Positions 17,544 to 27,298 are shown, counted from the stretch's first letter. The stretch is 64,000 bases of DNA from Flavobacterium gelidicaeli (GCF_013294005.1 NZ_JABSNK010000010.1:51336-115335); one strand, 5' to 3'. Translations and numbers: made by a program. The notes: generated from the sequence alone by a model not told the origin.

Positions 17544-17954
17544 CTATCTTAATTTTTTTACCATTTCTGGCGTTACCACTGATTTGTTATTACCCCAGCT
17601 CGCGTATACATACGTAAGCACATCTGCGACTTGCTGGTCTGACAATTCTTGCTTTGGCATTGGCGTAGTGTATTTTTTACCGTTGACAGTTATGGGACCA
17701 TTCGAACCATTCAAAATTTGTTTGATCGCTCTGTTGACATCGGCGTTTAAGTAATCTGACTTTGCCAAAGGTGGAAAAGCACCTGTGATTCCGGTACCAT
17801 TCATTTGATGGCACGACATACAGACTTTGTTGTAAATCGATTTTCCGTTGTTTGCTTGTTCTGGACTTACTTTAATATCTTGGTAAGTAGGAACCGAACT
17901 GAAACTAAACAACATAAAAGCGGCAACGGCCATTCCTGCGATATATTTTTTCAT
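17544..17954 (-). CDS. Class I c-type cytochrome
   Basis: A 136-residue protein with a signal peptide (MKKYIAGMAVAAFMLFSFSS). The haem motif is CMSCH (Cys45, Cys48, His49), and the likely axial Met99 lies in TTPMPKQELS. Monohaem cytochromes like this carry electrons in the periplasm. It lies convergent to the molybdenum hydroxylase operon, whose enzyme type (two subunits, no FAD subunit) commonly uses cytochrome c as acceptor, so it is a plausible partner. It is transcribed alone, with its terminator inside the neighbouring coding region. Confidence 0.9.
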   Translation of the reverse strand: MKKYIAGMAVAAFMLFSFSSVPTYQDIKVSPEQANNGKSIYNKVCMSCHQMNGTGITGAFPPLAKSDYLNADVNRAIKQILNGSNGPITVNGKKYTTPMPKQELSDQQVADVLTYVYASWGNNKSVVTPEMVKKLR

Positions 17955-18120
17955 ATTCTAATGCGTTTTTAATTTAATTTTTCATTTATAGTAAAAACTA
18001 CTCAAAAACCAAGCCATCGGTAGGGTATGTCATAGGATTGATAATTTTCAGTTAGTAACGGGTAAACAAAACAACTTATATCAACCAAGCCGATTAAAAG
18101 CAAAGAACTGGATTTTTATA

Positions 18121-18156
18121 AAAACACCACCGAAGAAGAATGTTGTTCTTGGTGGC
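18121..18156 (-). terminator. Terminator of the SDR gene
   Basis: The stem 18127-18137 with 18146-18155 (10 bp, one bulge) is followed on the minus strand by TGTTTTTAT. It lies just beyond the SDR stop at 18168. Confidence 0.7.
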
Positions 18157-18167
18157 ATTTCCCTTTT

Positions 18168-18980
18168 TTATTTTTTATAAAAAACATTTTCAATTCCTTG
18201 TCTGAAAGCTTCGTCACCTACTTCGTTTCGCTGCGCGTACATTGCTTTTGCATCAGCGCCAGCAACATAGCGTAAGGTTGATTTTCCGTCAGTTGCGGCT
18301 TCATAAACGACAGCTGCAATTTGTTCCGGTGTTGAATAATCTTTGGCTCTTTCTGGATCCATAAAAACGGATAGGACTTTGTGCATCTGTTCTTGGTAAG
18401 CAGGATGTTGTGTCATCACTAAGGAACGACCCGCAAAATCAGTAGCAATTCCGCCTGGTGAAACTGTTTTTACTGTGATTCCAAATTCTTTTAATTCGAA
18501 TGCCAAACTTTCACTCCAACCTTCCAACGCCCATTTTGTAGCGTGATAAACCGAATTAAAAGGCAACGTAATCAAACCGCCAATAGAAGTTGTTGTTATA
18601 AATGTACCCGCTTTGTTTTCTCTAAAATGTGGTAAAAACTGTTGTGTTACTCTCATTACACCCAAAAGATTGGTGTTCAATTGATTTGTTAATTGGTCAT
18701 CTGTTGCTCCTTCAAATGGGCCAGCCAGTCCGTAGCCTGCATTGTTAAAAACCACATTTATTTTGCCAAATGATAAGGCCTTTTTTACCGTTTCCTCGAT
18801 TTGCTCCACATTGGTAACATCCAATGGCAAAAGCGTTATGTTTGCTACTTCAGCGAGTGCTGTTTCGTTTTCTGGTTTTCTCATGGTAGCGATAACATTC
18901 CAGTTATTTTTTGCAAAAAGTAAAGCTGCAGCTTTTCCTAAACCAGAAGAAGCTCCGGTTATAAAAATTGTCTTTTTCAT
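18168..18980 (-). CDS. SDR-family oxidoreductase
   Basis: A 270-residue classical short-chain dehydrogenase: TGASSGLGKA is the NAD(P)-binding loop near residue 8, NNAG is present, and the catalytic part has Ser in TTTSIGG and YHATK (Tyr-x3-Lys). The substrate is unknown. It lies on the same strand as, and 150 bp downstream of, an AraC-family gene; the pair probably forms a regulator-oxidoreductase unit. Confidence 0.9.
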   Translation of the reverse strand: MKKTIFITGASSGLGKAAALLFAKNNWNVIATMRKPENETALAEVANITLLPLDVTNVEQIEETVKKALSFGKINVVFNNAGYGLAGPFEGATDDQLTNQLNTNLLGVMRVTQQFLPHFRENKAGTFITTTSIGGLITLPFNSVYHATKWALEGWSESLAFELKEFGITVKTVSPGGIATDFAGRSLVMTQHPAYQEQMHKVLSVFMDPERAKDYSTPEQIAAVVYEAATDGKSTLRYVAGADAKAMYAQRNEVGDEAFRQGIENVFYKK

Positions 18981-19130
18981 ACTAATATTATTTTATGTTT
19001 TAATTGCTAAGGATTTGTGGTTCTTATTTGGCAATAACCAGCTATACTGATGCCTATTTTTAAAAGGCAAAAGCATAAATTAATTACAGTAAAAACCGGA
19101 TTATTTGGGTGTAGCCAAACAGAACGTTGC

Positions 19131-20045
19131 TTAATTCAAGCTTTGCCTATACTCGTTCGGGCTCATAGCCGTTTTCTTTTTGAACATTTTACTAAAGTAT
19201 TGCGGGTATTCAAATCCCAATGCATGGGCGATTTCGCTAGCGCTTTCTTTGGAATTGAGCAACTGGTTTTTGGCTTTTTCGATTATAAATTGATGAATAT
19301 GATCTTGCGTGCTTTGGCCGGTTTCTTTTCGCAACAAATCACTTAAATATTTGGGCGACATATTCATCGCTTCGCCGCAATATTGGACTGTTGGGATTCC
19401 CAATTCAATTTGTTTATTGGTTTTATAATATTCCTTTATTACTTGCTCAAATTGACTCACAAAATCCTGATTCAGATTGGTACGGGTAAAAAACTGACGG
19501 TCGTAGAATCGCAAACAGTAATTGAGTAACAGCTCTATATTCGAAATGATTAAAGTCTGACTGTGCGCATCGATGTTGCTGTTGTATTCGCGTTCAATTT
19601 TCAAGGCAATTTCAGTTACCGTTTGTCGCTCTTCGTCTGAAAGATGCAGCGCTTCATTCGATGAATACTCAAAAAAAGAATACTTTTCGATTTGCTTTCC
19701 CAATTCTGATTTTCGAATTAAATCCGGGTGAAAAACAATACTCCAGCCGGTGTCTTCGCGATTTACATTTTGTTTTTCTACTTCCAAAACTTGATTTGGC
19801 CCCATAAAAACCATTGAACCTTCTTGGTAATCATAAGAGTTTCTGCCATAATTGGTGATGGTAAAAGGGCAATTATCTTTTAGACTAATTTGGTACAAAC
19901 CTACCGAATATTTGAATTTTTCAATTTCTAAATCTTTCAACTCTTTGGCCAAGCGAACCACCGAAACGAGTGGATGCTTTGGCTTTTCTAAACCAAAAAA
20001 GTCATGCAGTTCAGAGATGGTGTTTATCGTGATGATTTCCTTCAT
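19131..20045 (-). CDS. AraC-family transcriptional regulator
   Basis: A 304-residue protein: an N-terminal cupin-like sensing region beginning ISELHDFFGLEKPKHPLVSV, and a C-terminal double HTH (about residues 205-304) ending in the AraC signature ALGFEYPQYFSKMFKKKT-SPNEYR. It is a clear paralogue of the regulator at 40217-41152 (same N-terminal KPxHPLI/V motif and C-terminus). It probably controls the SDR gene directly downstream. Confidence 0.92.
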   Translation of the reverse strand: MKEIITINTISELHDFFGLEKPKHPLVSVVRLAKELKDLEIEKFKYSVGLYQISLKDNCPFTITNYGRNSYDYQEGSMVFMGPNQVLEVEKQNVNREDTGWSIVFHPDLIRKSELGKQIEKYSFFEYSSNEALHLSDEERQTVTEIALKIEREYNSNIDAHSQTLIISNIELLLNYCLRFYDRQFFTRTNLNQDFVSQFEQVIKEYYKTNKQIELGIPTVQYCGEAMNMSPKYLSDLLRKETGQSTQDHIHQFIIEKAKNQLLNSKESASEIAHALGFEYPQYFSKMFKKKTAMSPNEYRQSLN

Positions 20046-20167
20046 AGATTTCGAATAAAATTAAATGACTGTTTCTTTGTAGCAACATTGAGCAAAAATG
20101 GAACGCGGATTAAACGGATTTTCAAACGCTGATAAAAACGGATTTTTTAACAAATGCAATATAATTT

Positions 20168-20226
20168 TGTCAAATCGAGCGCAGTTGAGATGCAATGCGT
20201 GGTTCTCGACTTCGCTCGAACTGACA
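20168..20226. repeat. Intergenic inverted repeat
   Basis: An imperfect 23-bp inverted repeat (20168-20190 with 20204-20226) including TCTCGACTTCGCTCGAACTG, a sequence type I recognise as frequent between flavobacterial genes. It lies between two minus-strand genes. Confidence 0.6.
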
Positions 20227-20329
20227 ATAGGACTGTTTAAAAGCATAATACTATTAATTAGAAATCTGTCTTTATCTGTGTCTTCGCGATAGTGAATCAG
20301 CGTCATCTGCGTACCTAATTCATTGTGTA

Positions 20330-21472
20330 TTATAAATTTTGCCACCAATTGCTGTAGGTACTGTTTCCTTGTACTAAAATTTCTTGTCCAATTTTTGGCG
20401 TGATTACTTCTAGATTTAGCTCTTTGGCTTTGGCTTGTACTCGGTTGATTGGGTCTTTCCAATCGTGCATTGCCAGTTTGAAACCTGCCCAATGTATCGG
20501 CATGATTTTTTTAGCTTGAACATCAACACCTGCTTGAGCGGTTTCTTCGGGCATCATGTGTATGTCGGACCATTTGTCGTTGTACTGCCCACATTCCATT
20601 AAAGCCAAATCGAAAGGGCCGTATTTATCGCCAATTTCTTTGAAATGCGATGCGTAGCCGCTGTCACCACTAAAAAATAATTTCTCCTCTTTGGACTGAA
20701 TCACCCACGAACACCACAGCGTACTCTGCCCATTGTTTAACTTTCGACCTGAAAAATGTTGGGCTGGTGTACAACTCAAAGTTAAGCTATCAAATTGAAT
20801 ATCATGCCACCAATCGAGTTCGGATATTTTGGAAGTTTCAATTCCCCAGGCTTTTAGGTGCTCGCCAACGCCAAGCGGTGTGTAAAAGTGTTTCGTTTTA
20901 TCTTTTATCTTCATAACCGTTTCATAATCGAGATGATCGTAATGGTCGTGTGAGAAGATCACGGCGTCAATATGCGGTAATTTTTCGATAGCGATAGGCA
21001 ATTCGGCATTAAAACGGTCGGCACCTAGCATTGGGTGCGGTGCTGCGACTTTACCAAACATCGGGTCTAGCAAAATCGTTTTGCCATCCATTTGTAATAA
21101 GAAAGCCGAATGTCCAAACCACACCAATCGTGCTTTTCCTTTGTAATCGGCTACATCAATCGAATCGATTTTTTGGACTTTTAAATCTTCTTTTGGTCGG
21201 CCATTTTTTACTTTGTTAGTAAAAAAATAATAAGCCACATCTAACTTTTCCGAAAAGCTAAGTTCTTTGGGAACGGCCTTGGTATTATTGAATTTTCCAT
21301 TTTTGTATTGTGCCGATTTTTGGTACGCAAGTTGTTTTTCTTTCGAAACATCTCCTCCAAAATTGGGATAGAAATTCGTGAAAGCCAAATAAACAACTAC
21401 CAAAAGGCTAATTATTAGGAGCGTTAGTATCATGATTCTTTTTATAATTCGTTTCAATTTTCTGTTCTTCAT
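20330..21472 (-). CDS. MBL-fold metallo-hydrolase (UlaG / NAPE-PLD-like)
   Basis: A 380-residue protein with an N-terminal membrane anchor (residues about 10-32, IIKRIMILTLLIISLLVVVY). The metallo-beta-lactamase fold carries the metal ligands FSHDHYDHLD and later histidines (CTPAQHFSGR, MPIHWAGF). The sequence LVWFGHSAFLLQMDGKTILLDPMF is typical of the UlaG / N-acylphosphatidylethanolamine phospholipase D-like branch. The substrate is unknown; the active domain is probably outside the cytoplasmic membrane. It is monocistronic by appearance. Confidence 0.88.
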   Translation of the reverse strand: MKNRKLKRIIKRIMILTLLIISLLVVVYLAFTNFYPNFGGDVSKEKQLAYQKSAQYKNGKFNNTKAVPKELSFSEKLDVAYYFFTNKVKNGRPKEDLKVQKIDSIDVADYKGKARLVWFGHSAFLLQMDGKTILLDPMFGKVAAPHPMLGADRFNAELPIAIEKLPHIDAVIFSHDHYDHLDYETVMKIKDKTKHFYTPLGVGEHLKAWGIETSKISELDWWHDIQFDSLTLSCTPAQHFSGRKLNNGQSTLWCSWVIQSKEEKLFFSGDSGYASHFKEIGDKYGPFDLALMECGQYNDKWSDIHMMPEETAQAGVDVQAKKIMPIHWAGFKLAMHDWKDPINRVQAKAKELNLEVITPKIGQEILVQGNSTYSNWWQNL

Positions 21473-21630
21473 TTATTTAGGACAAAATTAAACGAATTAT
21501 AGGGTATAGCTGTATACTAATTACTTTTCGTTGTATGCTTATTGCTGAAATTGGTGGTTTTTGAATTTTATACTTTATAGTTTAAACCTATAAGATTATA
21601 ATAAATAGAAGTATATATAATTTTTAACGC

Positions 21631-21960
21631 TTAAAAGCACTCAACGGAACGCAAAGCAAATCTACCTAGTTTGTCATTCTGCAAGAATCTCACACACGCA
21701 TACACAACGAGCATCCGCAATTTGGGTCATTGCGAGGAACGCGGCAATCACGTACAGTGCGTCACTTTTTATTGATTTACAAATTTGATTTTAAAGGATT
21801 ATTATTGGTGGTTTTTGTTGTCTAGTAACGGACTTGACTACTGTAATTGTCAATAGGAATGGGCGCAAAGTCAGAGACATTTGCGCAGCGTTCACGATGT
21901 AATTACTGTTTAAAAATAAAATTGGGAATTACAGTTTGCGGATTGGGGCGAGATTTAGCG
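21631..21960 (+). repeat. Dispersed ~220-bp repeat, copy 1 (with tail)
   Basis: Copy 1 of a repeat also found near 51655, 55365 and 60293. The core 21651-21840 contains TAGTTTGTCATTCTGCAAG, CACAACGAGCATCCGCAA, ATTGCGAGGAACGCGGCAAT and TTTTAAAGGATTATTATTGG. The tail, about 21893-21957 (CACGATGTAATT... GGATTGGGG), resembles 48626-48690. No coding capacity. Confidence 0.85.
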
Positions 21961-21971
21961 TGGGCTCGACA

Positions 21972-23024
21972 TCAGTTTAATTCTATTTTAAGTTCATGAA
22001 GTAACTTTAATTGTCTATCTGTTAGTTTATTATCTTTAAAAGCTCTCTTTGTCCTTGATAAGGATTGATAAAGATTACTTTGGAGCCTGTCCTTTCCATT
22101 TTTAGGATAGTTATTATTTTTGTTAATAAATTCTGCAATCTCTCTTATCATATTTGCCCATTTTGTAAAACCATCTTTAGAACCAGACTTTAAAGCAATT
22201 TCTTCATCAATACCAAAGTCCTTTAGTTTTTGAAGGTATACTGGCAATAAATTTCCGTTTTTATACTCATATTTTTGTTTAGCCCACCAAGCATAAAGTG
22301 AATTTCTTTTTCCATTTATCATTGAAGGAATGCTAACACTTCCATTTATTATGTTCAATTGTGAAAATTCCAGAAACCATTCATCCCATGTCTTATCATC
22401 TTCTTTATTATTCCAAACAAATTCAATTGATTCAAGTTTGTATACTTGCCATTGTTCTAATGGTTTTCTTTTTCCGCCTGAGTGTGTGCCTGCTTGTGCT
22501 TGACGTTGAGCCTGACACCAATTATACATTCGCCCTTCAATTCCATTTACACCAAATTTTGGCCAACTATCTTTTTCTGATTTTAACGATTTTACATTTT
22601 CAAACATTTCAATCCACCTAGCACGTTCATTTTCTTTTCCTTTAGCATCTAGATCATATCCGATTGATTGAAGAGCCTTAATCTGTTCATTTGACAACCT
22701 CCCATTCTTGTGTACTGACCTTTGAGATCCAAGCCATGAATTATAGTCTTTTTGTGTTGTTCTAGTTGGAAGCTTTCCATTCTTGTTAATCCATTCCTTG
22801 ATTTTTTCAAAGATTTGTTCCCAAGTCTCAAAGAAACGGTCAAGTTTAAGCTCTTCTATTTTCTTAAACTGATAATGAGTAAGAGTTCCTTCTTCAAATC
22901 TCTTTTGATTTCTATAAATCCATGAGTATTCATTTCCTCCAATTTCTTCAATTGAAATGGTATTGCGATTTTCTAGCGTCTCCTTTATTCTATGCCAATA
23001 TTGAGTCCAATTATCAGTCTTGCC
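21972..23024 (-). pseudogene. C-terminal helicase-associated repeats cut off from the upstream helicase gene by a stop
   Basis: This 351-codon stretch is open in the same frame as the helicase gene at 23025-25634 and is separated from it only by TAA at 23025-23027. It encodes further helicase-associated (HA) repeats, for example SIEEIGGNEYSWIYRNQKR, YNSWLGSQRSVHKNGRLSNE and NWCQAQRQAQAGTHSGGKR, each with the W-x-x-QR pattern. Without the stop the protein would be 1220 residues. A TTG at 22697 could in theory start a 241-residue fragment, but the HA pattern begins well upstream of it, so an independent gene is unlikely. Confidence 0.8.
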
Positions 23025-25634
23025 TTAAAAATTGAAATCAATTTCAGCCATTTTTTCAAACCAAAAGTTACCTAAATCATTTTCTCGATATCTGGTTCTC
23101 ATTGTTTGGCAATAGACATAGAGTTTATTTTCGATAGAGGTGCTATCTTCTCTATTATATTGGGGCCATTTCGAAGGTTTTTCTTGTCTGAATTTTACAA
23201 GGTCATTGTATGGCTCAAACCATTTTTTCCTGATTGAAGGACCTTCAAAACTTTTGTCAATTGCAAGAAAACGTTTTTTTTGTTCTTTGGAAATGATTTT
23301 GTTTTCTCTTACACAAATTGATTGATACTTACACCATTTAACTAATTCGTCGTCATCTATACCTTGACATGGTGGAAATACATTGTCCTTTGCATATTCT
23401 TGAAATTGCGAATACATTTTTTCCCATTTCCATTCTATGATACTCCAAGCAAAATTTATTGAATTTAATTTTCGCAGTTCTTCATTCTTGAGTGTACCGT
23501 TTTTCTTTCTATTACGCTGGTTAGCAATCCAATTGTATAAATCTTTATCATCCTTTTTGCTAGGATATTCTTGATTATTACTTCTCAAATAGTTTTTCAG
23601 ATTCAAGAACCATAAATCCCAATTATTAGAAGACTTCTCTATAATTTGATCAAAAAGAGATTTTCTTAACTTTTCTTCAAATCCTTCTAATATAATTTTG
23701 TCTTGTTGTTCCAAAAAGCTTGAACCGATAATGTCAATCTTATTTATCTTTCTAGTGCCTTTTCCGTAGGCAATAAGATTAATTTCATCTTGAAGCCTTT
23801 CATCTTGGTCGCACAAAGACCGAATAACTTGCAGCAAATTTTTAAATGAACTTGTACTTATTGCGTTTTCTAGGCTGTCATTTTTGGAATGATAGATTGG
23901 AACAACTATTAGACCTAATTTCTTTCCTTCTTTCTTGCGCAGTGCTCTTCCGACCGCTTGCACAATATCAACTTTGGAGTTTTTTGGGTCACAGAAGTAA
24001 ACTAAGTCAATGGTAGGTACATCAACACCTTCTGTTAAACATCTCGCATTAGAAACTATTGCTTTTTTTGAATTTTTAAATTCTTCAAGTACTAAGTTTC
24101 TAAAACTTGTTGGCTGTTCACCGCTAACCGAAAACGTTTTTGTGTCTGGAAATAACTGCCCGTGTCTCATCGCAAATTCTTGAGCTAGTTTTACTCTTGA
24201 GTGGAAAGTTAAACCATGATTTGCATTGTACTTTTCCATTATATGTTCAAGAGCATAATTATTTGCTAATTCATCAATGGAAATATTTTTATCAATAAAT
24301 TTTCTTTGTTCAATATATTCTTTAACCTCATCACTATTTACACCGATTGCTACAATTTTGTAATCCACAAGAATTTCTTGTTCTATAGCATCCTTAAACG
24401 TCATTCTATGAAACTCATAACCAAATATTTCTGGGTCGTTCATATCATAAGCATACTTTAAATCCTCTCCGAGTTTCTTTTTCAATGACTCTTTTACAAT
24501 TCTAGGTGTAGCAGTTGCATATAATCTGTATTTTGAAGGAATACGATTGTTATTATGAACTAGGCTGAATTTATTATTTCCAAGACCTGCCGTTTTATGA
24601 GCTTCATCACAAAAGGTAAAATCAAACTCAAAGTCTATCTCTTTGATTGCGTCAGCAATAACTTGAAGGGAATGATAAGTTGAGAAAATTACTTTCTCAT
24701 CAAATGGTTTTAGAAGAAAGGATTTAATATGTTCAGAATCAGTAGTAACTCTTGTATCAATTTCATAGGTATGAGTAACAACAGTATCTGTTGTGTCCTT
24801 GTCAATGTCTGTTTCAGAACATACACATAGATACTGATAAACTATTTTCCGCTGTTTTGACCACTCATTTTTTATTTGTCTAAGCAGAGCGAGAGAAGGC
24901 ACAAGCACCAATGTGTTTTTACTTTGTAGTTTTTCCTTAATCCAAAGTGCTGTAAAGGTTTTACCCGCTCCACATGGTAGAATCAACTGACCCCTTGGTT
25001 CATCACCTTCTGTGAACCATTGTGTACACTCTTGTATTGCAATCTTTTGGTGCGGAAGTGGGTCGAATAACTTTCTTTCTGTTAAATGATTTTTGGTGAG
25101 TAAACTATTAATAGAGTTGAATGTCTCTATATCGATTTCATTTAAGTTGGCAACTCCGTAAAAAGTAAAATTGTCATGCCTTGTTTTTGAAACATTGTCT
25201 AGGTCAATTGCATTGGAAAAAACGATGTATCCATCTGCACTAGGACAAAAAGCAAAAAGGTTAGCGATTTTATCGGCTGACCAATTTAATTTGCTGGATT
25301 CGTCATTTTTGTACTTGCATTGAACAACAAAATACTTGTCTTCTAAATCTTGTAGAACCAAGTCAACCCCATAATCCTGATTGCCTAAATTGAGTTTGTT
25401 TCGGACTTCAAGCGGAGTTTCTTCAAAAAGCCAAACATTTTTAAAATTGTCTTTTTCGGTTGGAGAAACAAGAAAGTAGTTTTTTGTGAAAACTTCGAAA
25501 ATTTTACCTGCCCTTGTGTCTTTCTTGGCTGTCTCTGTTGAATGTACATTGTACTTTGAGAGCTCAGTTTTTAGTTCTCTCCATGTTTCTTTGTTCTTGA
25601 TAAGTTCTGTCAGTATGTTCTTGTACTCTGTCAT
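23025..25634 (-). CDS. Restriction-endonuclease-like / SF2 helicase with helicase-associated domains (truncated by internal stop)
   Basis: 869 residues. The N-terminus (about 35-170) has a Mrr-like PD-(D/E)xK nuclease pattern with Asp91 and QCK (Gln105, Lys107). The SF2 helicase core follows: PCGAGKT at 221-227, DEAH at 344-347, and motif VI near QAVGRALRK. HA repeats begin at about residue 680. Proteins of this build occur as single-gene restriction or mobile-element defence helicases. The frame continues past the TAA at 23025 for another 351 codons of HA repeats, so the protein is either prematurely truncated or mutated. No methyltransferase gene is adjacent. Confidence 0.88.
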   Translation of the reverse strand: MTEYKNILTELIKNKETWRELKTELSKYNVHSTETAKKDTRAGKIFEVFTKNYFLVSPTEKDNFKNVWLFEETPLEVRNKLNLGNQDYGVDLVLQDLEDKYFVVQCKYKNDESSKLNWSADKIANLFAFCPSADGYIVFSNAIDLDNVSKTRHDNFTFYGVANLNEIDIETFNSINSLLTKNHLTERKLFDPLPHQKIAIQECTQWFTEGDEPRGQLILPCGAGKTFTALWIKEKLQSKNTLVLVPSLALLRQIKNEWSKQRKIVYQYLCVCSETDIDKDTTDTVVTHTYEIDTRVTTDSEHIKSFLLKPFDEKVIFSTYHSLQVIADAIKEIDFEFDFTFCDEAHKTAGLGNNKFSLVHNNNRIPSKYRLYATATPRIVKESLKKKLGEDLKYAYDMNDPEIFGYEFHRMTFKDAIEQEILVDYKIVAIGVNSDEVKEYIEQRKFIDKNISIDELANNYALEHIMEKYNANHGLTFHSRVKLAQEFAMRHGQLFPDTKTFSVSGEQPTSFRNLVLEEFKNSKKAIVSNARCLTEGVDVPTIDLVYFCDPKNSKVDIVQAVGRALRKKEGKKLGLIVVPIYHSKNDSLENAISTSSFKNLLQVIRSLCDQDERLQDEINLIAYGKGTRKINKIDIIGSSFLEQQDKIILEGFEEKLRKSLFDQIIEKSSNNWDLWFLNLKNYLRSNNQEYPSKKDDKDLYNWIANQRNRKKNGTLKNEELRKLNSINFAWSIIEWKWEKMYSQFQEYAKDNVFPPCQGIDDDELVKWCKYQSICVRENKIISKEQKKRFLAIDKSFEGPSIRKKWFEPYNDLVKFRQEKPSKWPQYNREDSTSIENKLYVYCQTMRTRYRENDLGNFWFEKMAEIDFNF

Positions 25635-25914
25635 TTTCTTTTTTTGTGCGTTGGCAAAAAAAACAGCTCTTTTGGTTTTTTAGCGTTGGTTTTCGTGTCG
25701 GTTAAAACCAAATTTTCTGTTTGTGCGGTTGGATTTTACAGTGAACGATAACTCCTTTATATTTGTGACAAAATCATACAAAGCCACCCAGTTCTGTGTG
25801 TAAGAGTATCACACCTATGATACTTTAATCATTATGCTAATGTAAGATAAAACAATGAAAATTTTCACATACATATTGTGTAAAACAAAGTTATGTTAAA
25901 AAAAAATTTCTTTA
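25635..25914. other. Intergenic stretch upstream of the helicase gene
   Basis: No gene is visible. The stretch holds GCGTTGG motifs in two places (about 25650 and 25683) and AT-rich sequence, and probably the helicase promoter on the minus strand. Confidence 0.35.
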
Positions 25915-26014
25915 ATCCCAAAATCCCTAGCCCAGATAGCAGTGGAAATCCTTTTGGAAAGGCGTTTTTTAGCCTTGCCAAAAGATTGTAACGCATAGCT
26001 GGAATTAGCTCCAA
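25915..26014 (+). other. Structured conserved-looking intergenic motif
   Basis: The blocks CCCTAGCCCAGATAGCAG and GATTGTAACGCATAGCTGGA, with TTAGCTCC at the end, enclose a short hairpin (AAGGC...GCCTT). I recall closely similar blocks recurring in flavobacterial intergenic regions, with unknown role. Not verified, and there is no second copy in this window. Confidence 0.35.
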
Positions 26015-26231
26015 AAAAAAGAACAAAATGAATACCAATTTCGAATTGGAATTATCTTCAAGTAGCCTTAATTTTGTAGTAATTGCCAAAAGAGTTAGAC
26101 GGCTCGAATTTATCTGTAGCCAGCTGGCGAAATTTATTCCGCGCCCATTACAGCTGGAATGCTGTAAATTAGCGCCCAATGGAGTAAAAACCAGTCAACC
26201 GCTAAAACAATTGTTTCACCAATTAATTACT

Positions 26232-26762
26232 ATGAAAAGCTTTATTTGTATGATGACACTATTTTCTTCTATGCCTCCACAGCTACTTTTTGATTTTACA
26301 AAAAAATCTAACATTGAAGATTGGCGCGTTGTCGATGATGTGGTGATGGGAGGCGTTTCGGCGGGTAGTTTTACATTAGATTCGGATGGATTTGGTGTGT
26401 TTGAAGGTGCTATTTCACTGGAGAACAATGGTGGTTTTTCGTCTGTTCGTTATCGATTTCCAAAGGTGAAAACAGCAGGATATAGCAAGATCGTCATCAA
26501 ACTTAAAGGTGATGGCAAAAAATATCAATTTAGGATAAAAACTAATTCGGGAGATTCGCATTCGTTTATAGCTCCTTTTTCGACTTCGGGAGAGTGGGAA
26601 GAAATCGAAATTTCGCTTCAAGATATGTACCCTGCCTTTAGAGGTAGAACACTGGAACAGCCCAATTTTTCGGATGCTTATTTTGAAGAAATTGCTTTTT
26701 TGATTGGCAACAAGAAAAAGGAACAATTTAAACTCCTCATTGACCGAATAGAATTGAAATAA
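26232..26762 (+). CDS. CIA30-family protein
   Basis: The ATG at 26232 gives 176 residues beginning MKSFICMMTLFSS, a plausible short signal sequence. An earlier in-frame ATG at 26028 would add 68 residues of low-complexity sequence overlapping the conserved intergenic motif, and is rejected. The body DFTKKSNIEDWRVVDDVVMGGVSAG...FEGAISLENNGGFSSVR is the signature of the CIA30 (complex I intermediate-associated protein 30) beta-sandwich family, found in many bacteria without complex I assembly roles. Function is unknown. The last codons are duplicated at 34615. Confidence 0.85.
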   Translation: MKSFICMMTLFSSMPPQLLFDFTKKSNIEDWRVVDDVVMGGVSAGSFTLDSDGFGVFEGAISLENNGGFSSVRYRFPKVKTAGYSKIVIKLKGDGKKYQFRIKTNSGDSHSFIAPFSTSGEWEEIEISLQDMYPAFRGRTLEQPNFSDAYFEEIAFLIGNKKKEQFKLLIDRIELK

Positions 26763-26771
26763 AGGAGTTGA
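26739..26771 (+). repeat. Direct repeat at the 3' end of the CIA30 gene (left copy)
   Basis: 22 bases (26739-26760) recur exactly at 34615-34636, and the following AAGGAGTTGAT recurs after a 5-base tandem addition. The two copies bracket the TetR/RND/AraC block. Confidence 0.8.
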
Positions 26772-27048
26772 TCGCAAAAATAACTTCGCTTACATGGATT
26801 TTACCTGTCTAAAAAAGAAACAAAGTTGAGATAAACCTTGGCTTGAATTCTCATAGCATGAGGAATTATGATAGTTTAATTCGCTTTTAAACAATTATAT
26901 AGTAAATAAAATTGAACATTAACAACTCTATCGCGCAGATTTGCAAGAAATTATAGTTTGGAAATTTTTCTGTGCCTTCAACAATTAGAATGCACCCGAA
27001 TTGCAATTCTGAAATAGTCAACAGCACACGAATAACAAGTTCGTTTGC

Positions 27049-27297
27049 TTAATAAAACAGTGTATTAGTAACTGCTTTAGAAATTTTATTCCATAAAATA
27101 AGGAATGCCAGAGTTAACACTGCCGTCATAATTAAAGTAGATTGTGCCATGAATAAGGTTAGTTCTGGGGAAGGTAAATTAGCTACTTCCATTTGCTTTT
27201 CAATTATAGTTTGTAAAGGCTCAGTAAGTGTTAATGACCCAAAAAGTAACATAAATACAGCTGTAGTTCCGGTTAGAAATCCGTTTGATTTTTTCAT
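27049..27297 (-). CDS. Small membrane protein
   Basis: 82 residues with two predicted membrane helices (about residues 8-28 and 50-70) and a short loop between. No recognised family. Its start lies one base from the end of the TetR gene on the same strand, so it is probably the last gene of the efflux operon. Role unknown. Confidence 0.6.
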   Translation of the reverse strand: MKKSNGFLTGTTAVFMLLFGSLTLTEPLQTIIEKQMEVANLPSPELTLFMAQSTLIMTAVLTLAFLILWNKISKAVTNTLFY

Positions 27298-27298
27298 T

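Noticed and set aside
20061..20492. A 143-codon open frame on the minus strand between AraC and the MBL gene
   Set aside because: It overlaps the end of the clear MBL hydrolase gene and runs through an intergenic inverted repeat; composition is not protein-like.
22649..22843. Small open frame on the minus strand
   Set aside because: It is in a shifted frame over the helicase-associated repeats, whose own frame is continuous and meaningful.
26028..26231. Longer start for the CIA30 gene
   Set aside because: The added 68 residues have no family resemblance, and a signal-like start lies at 26232.
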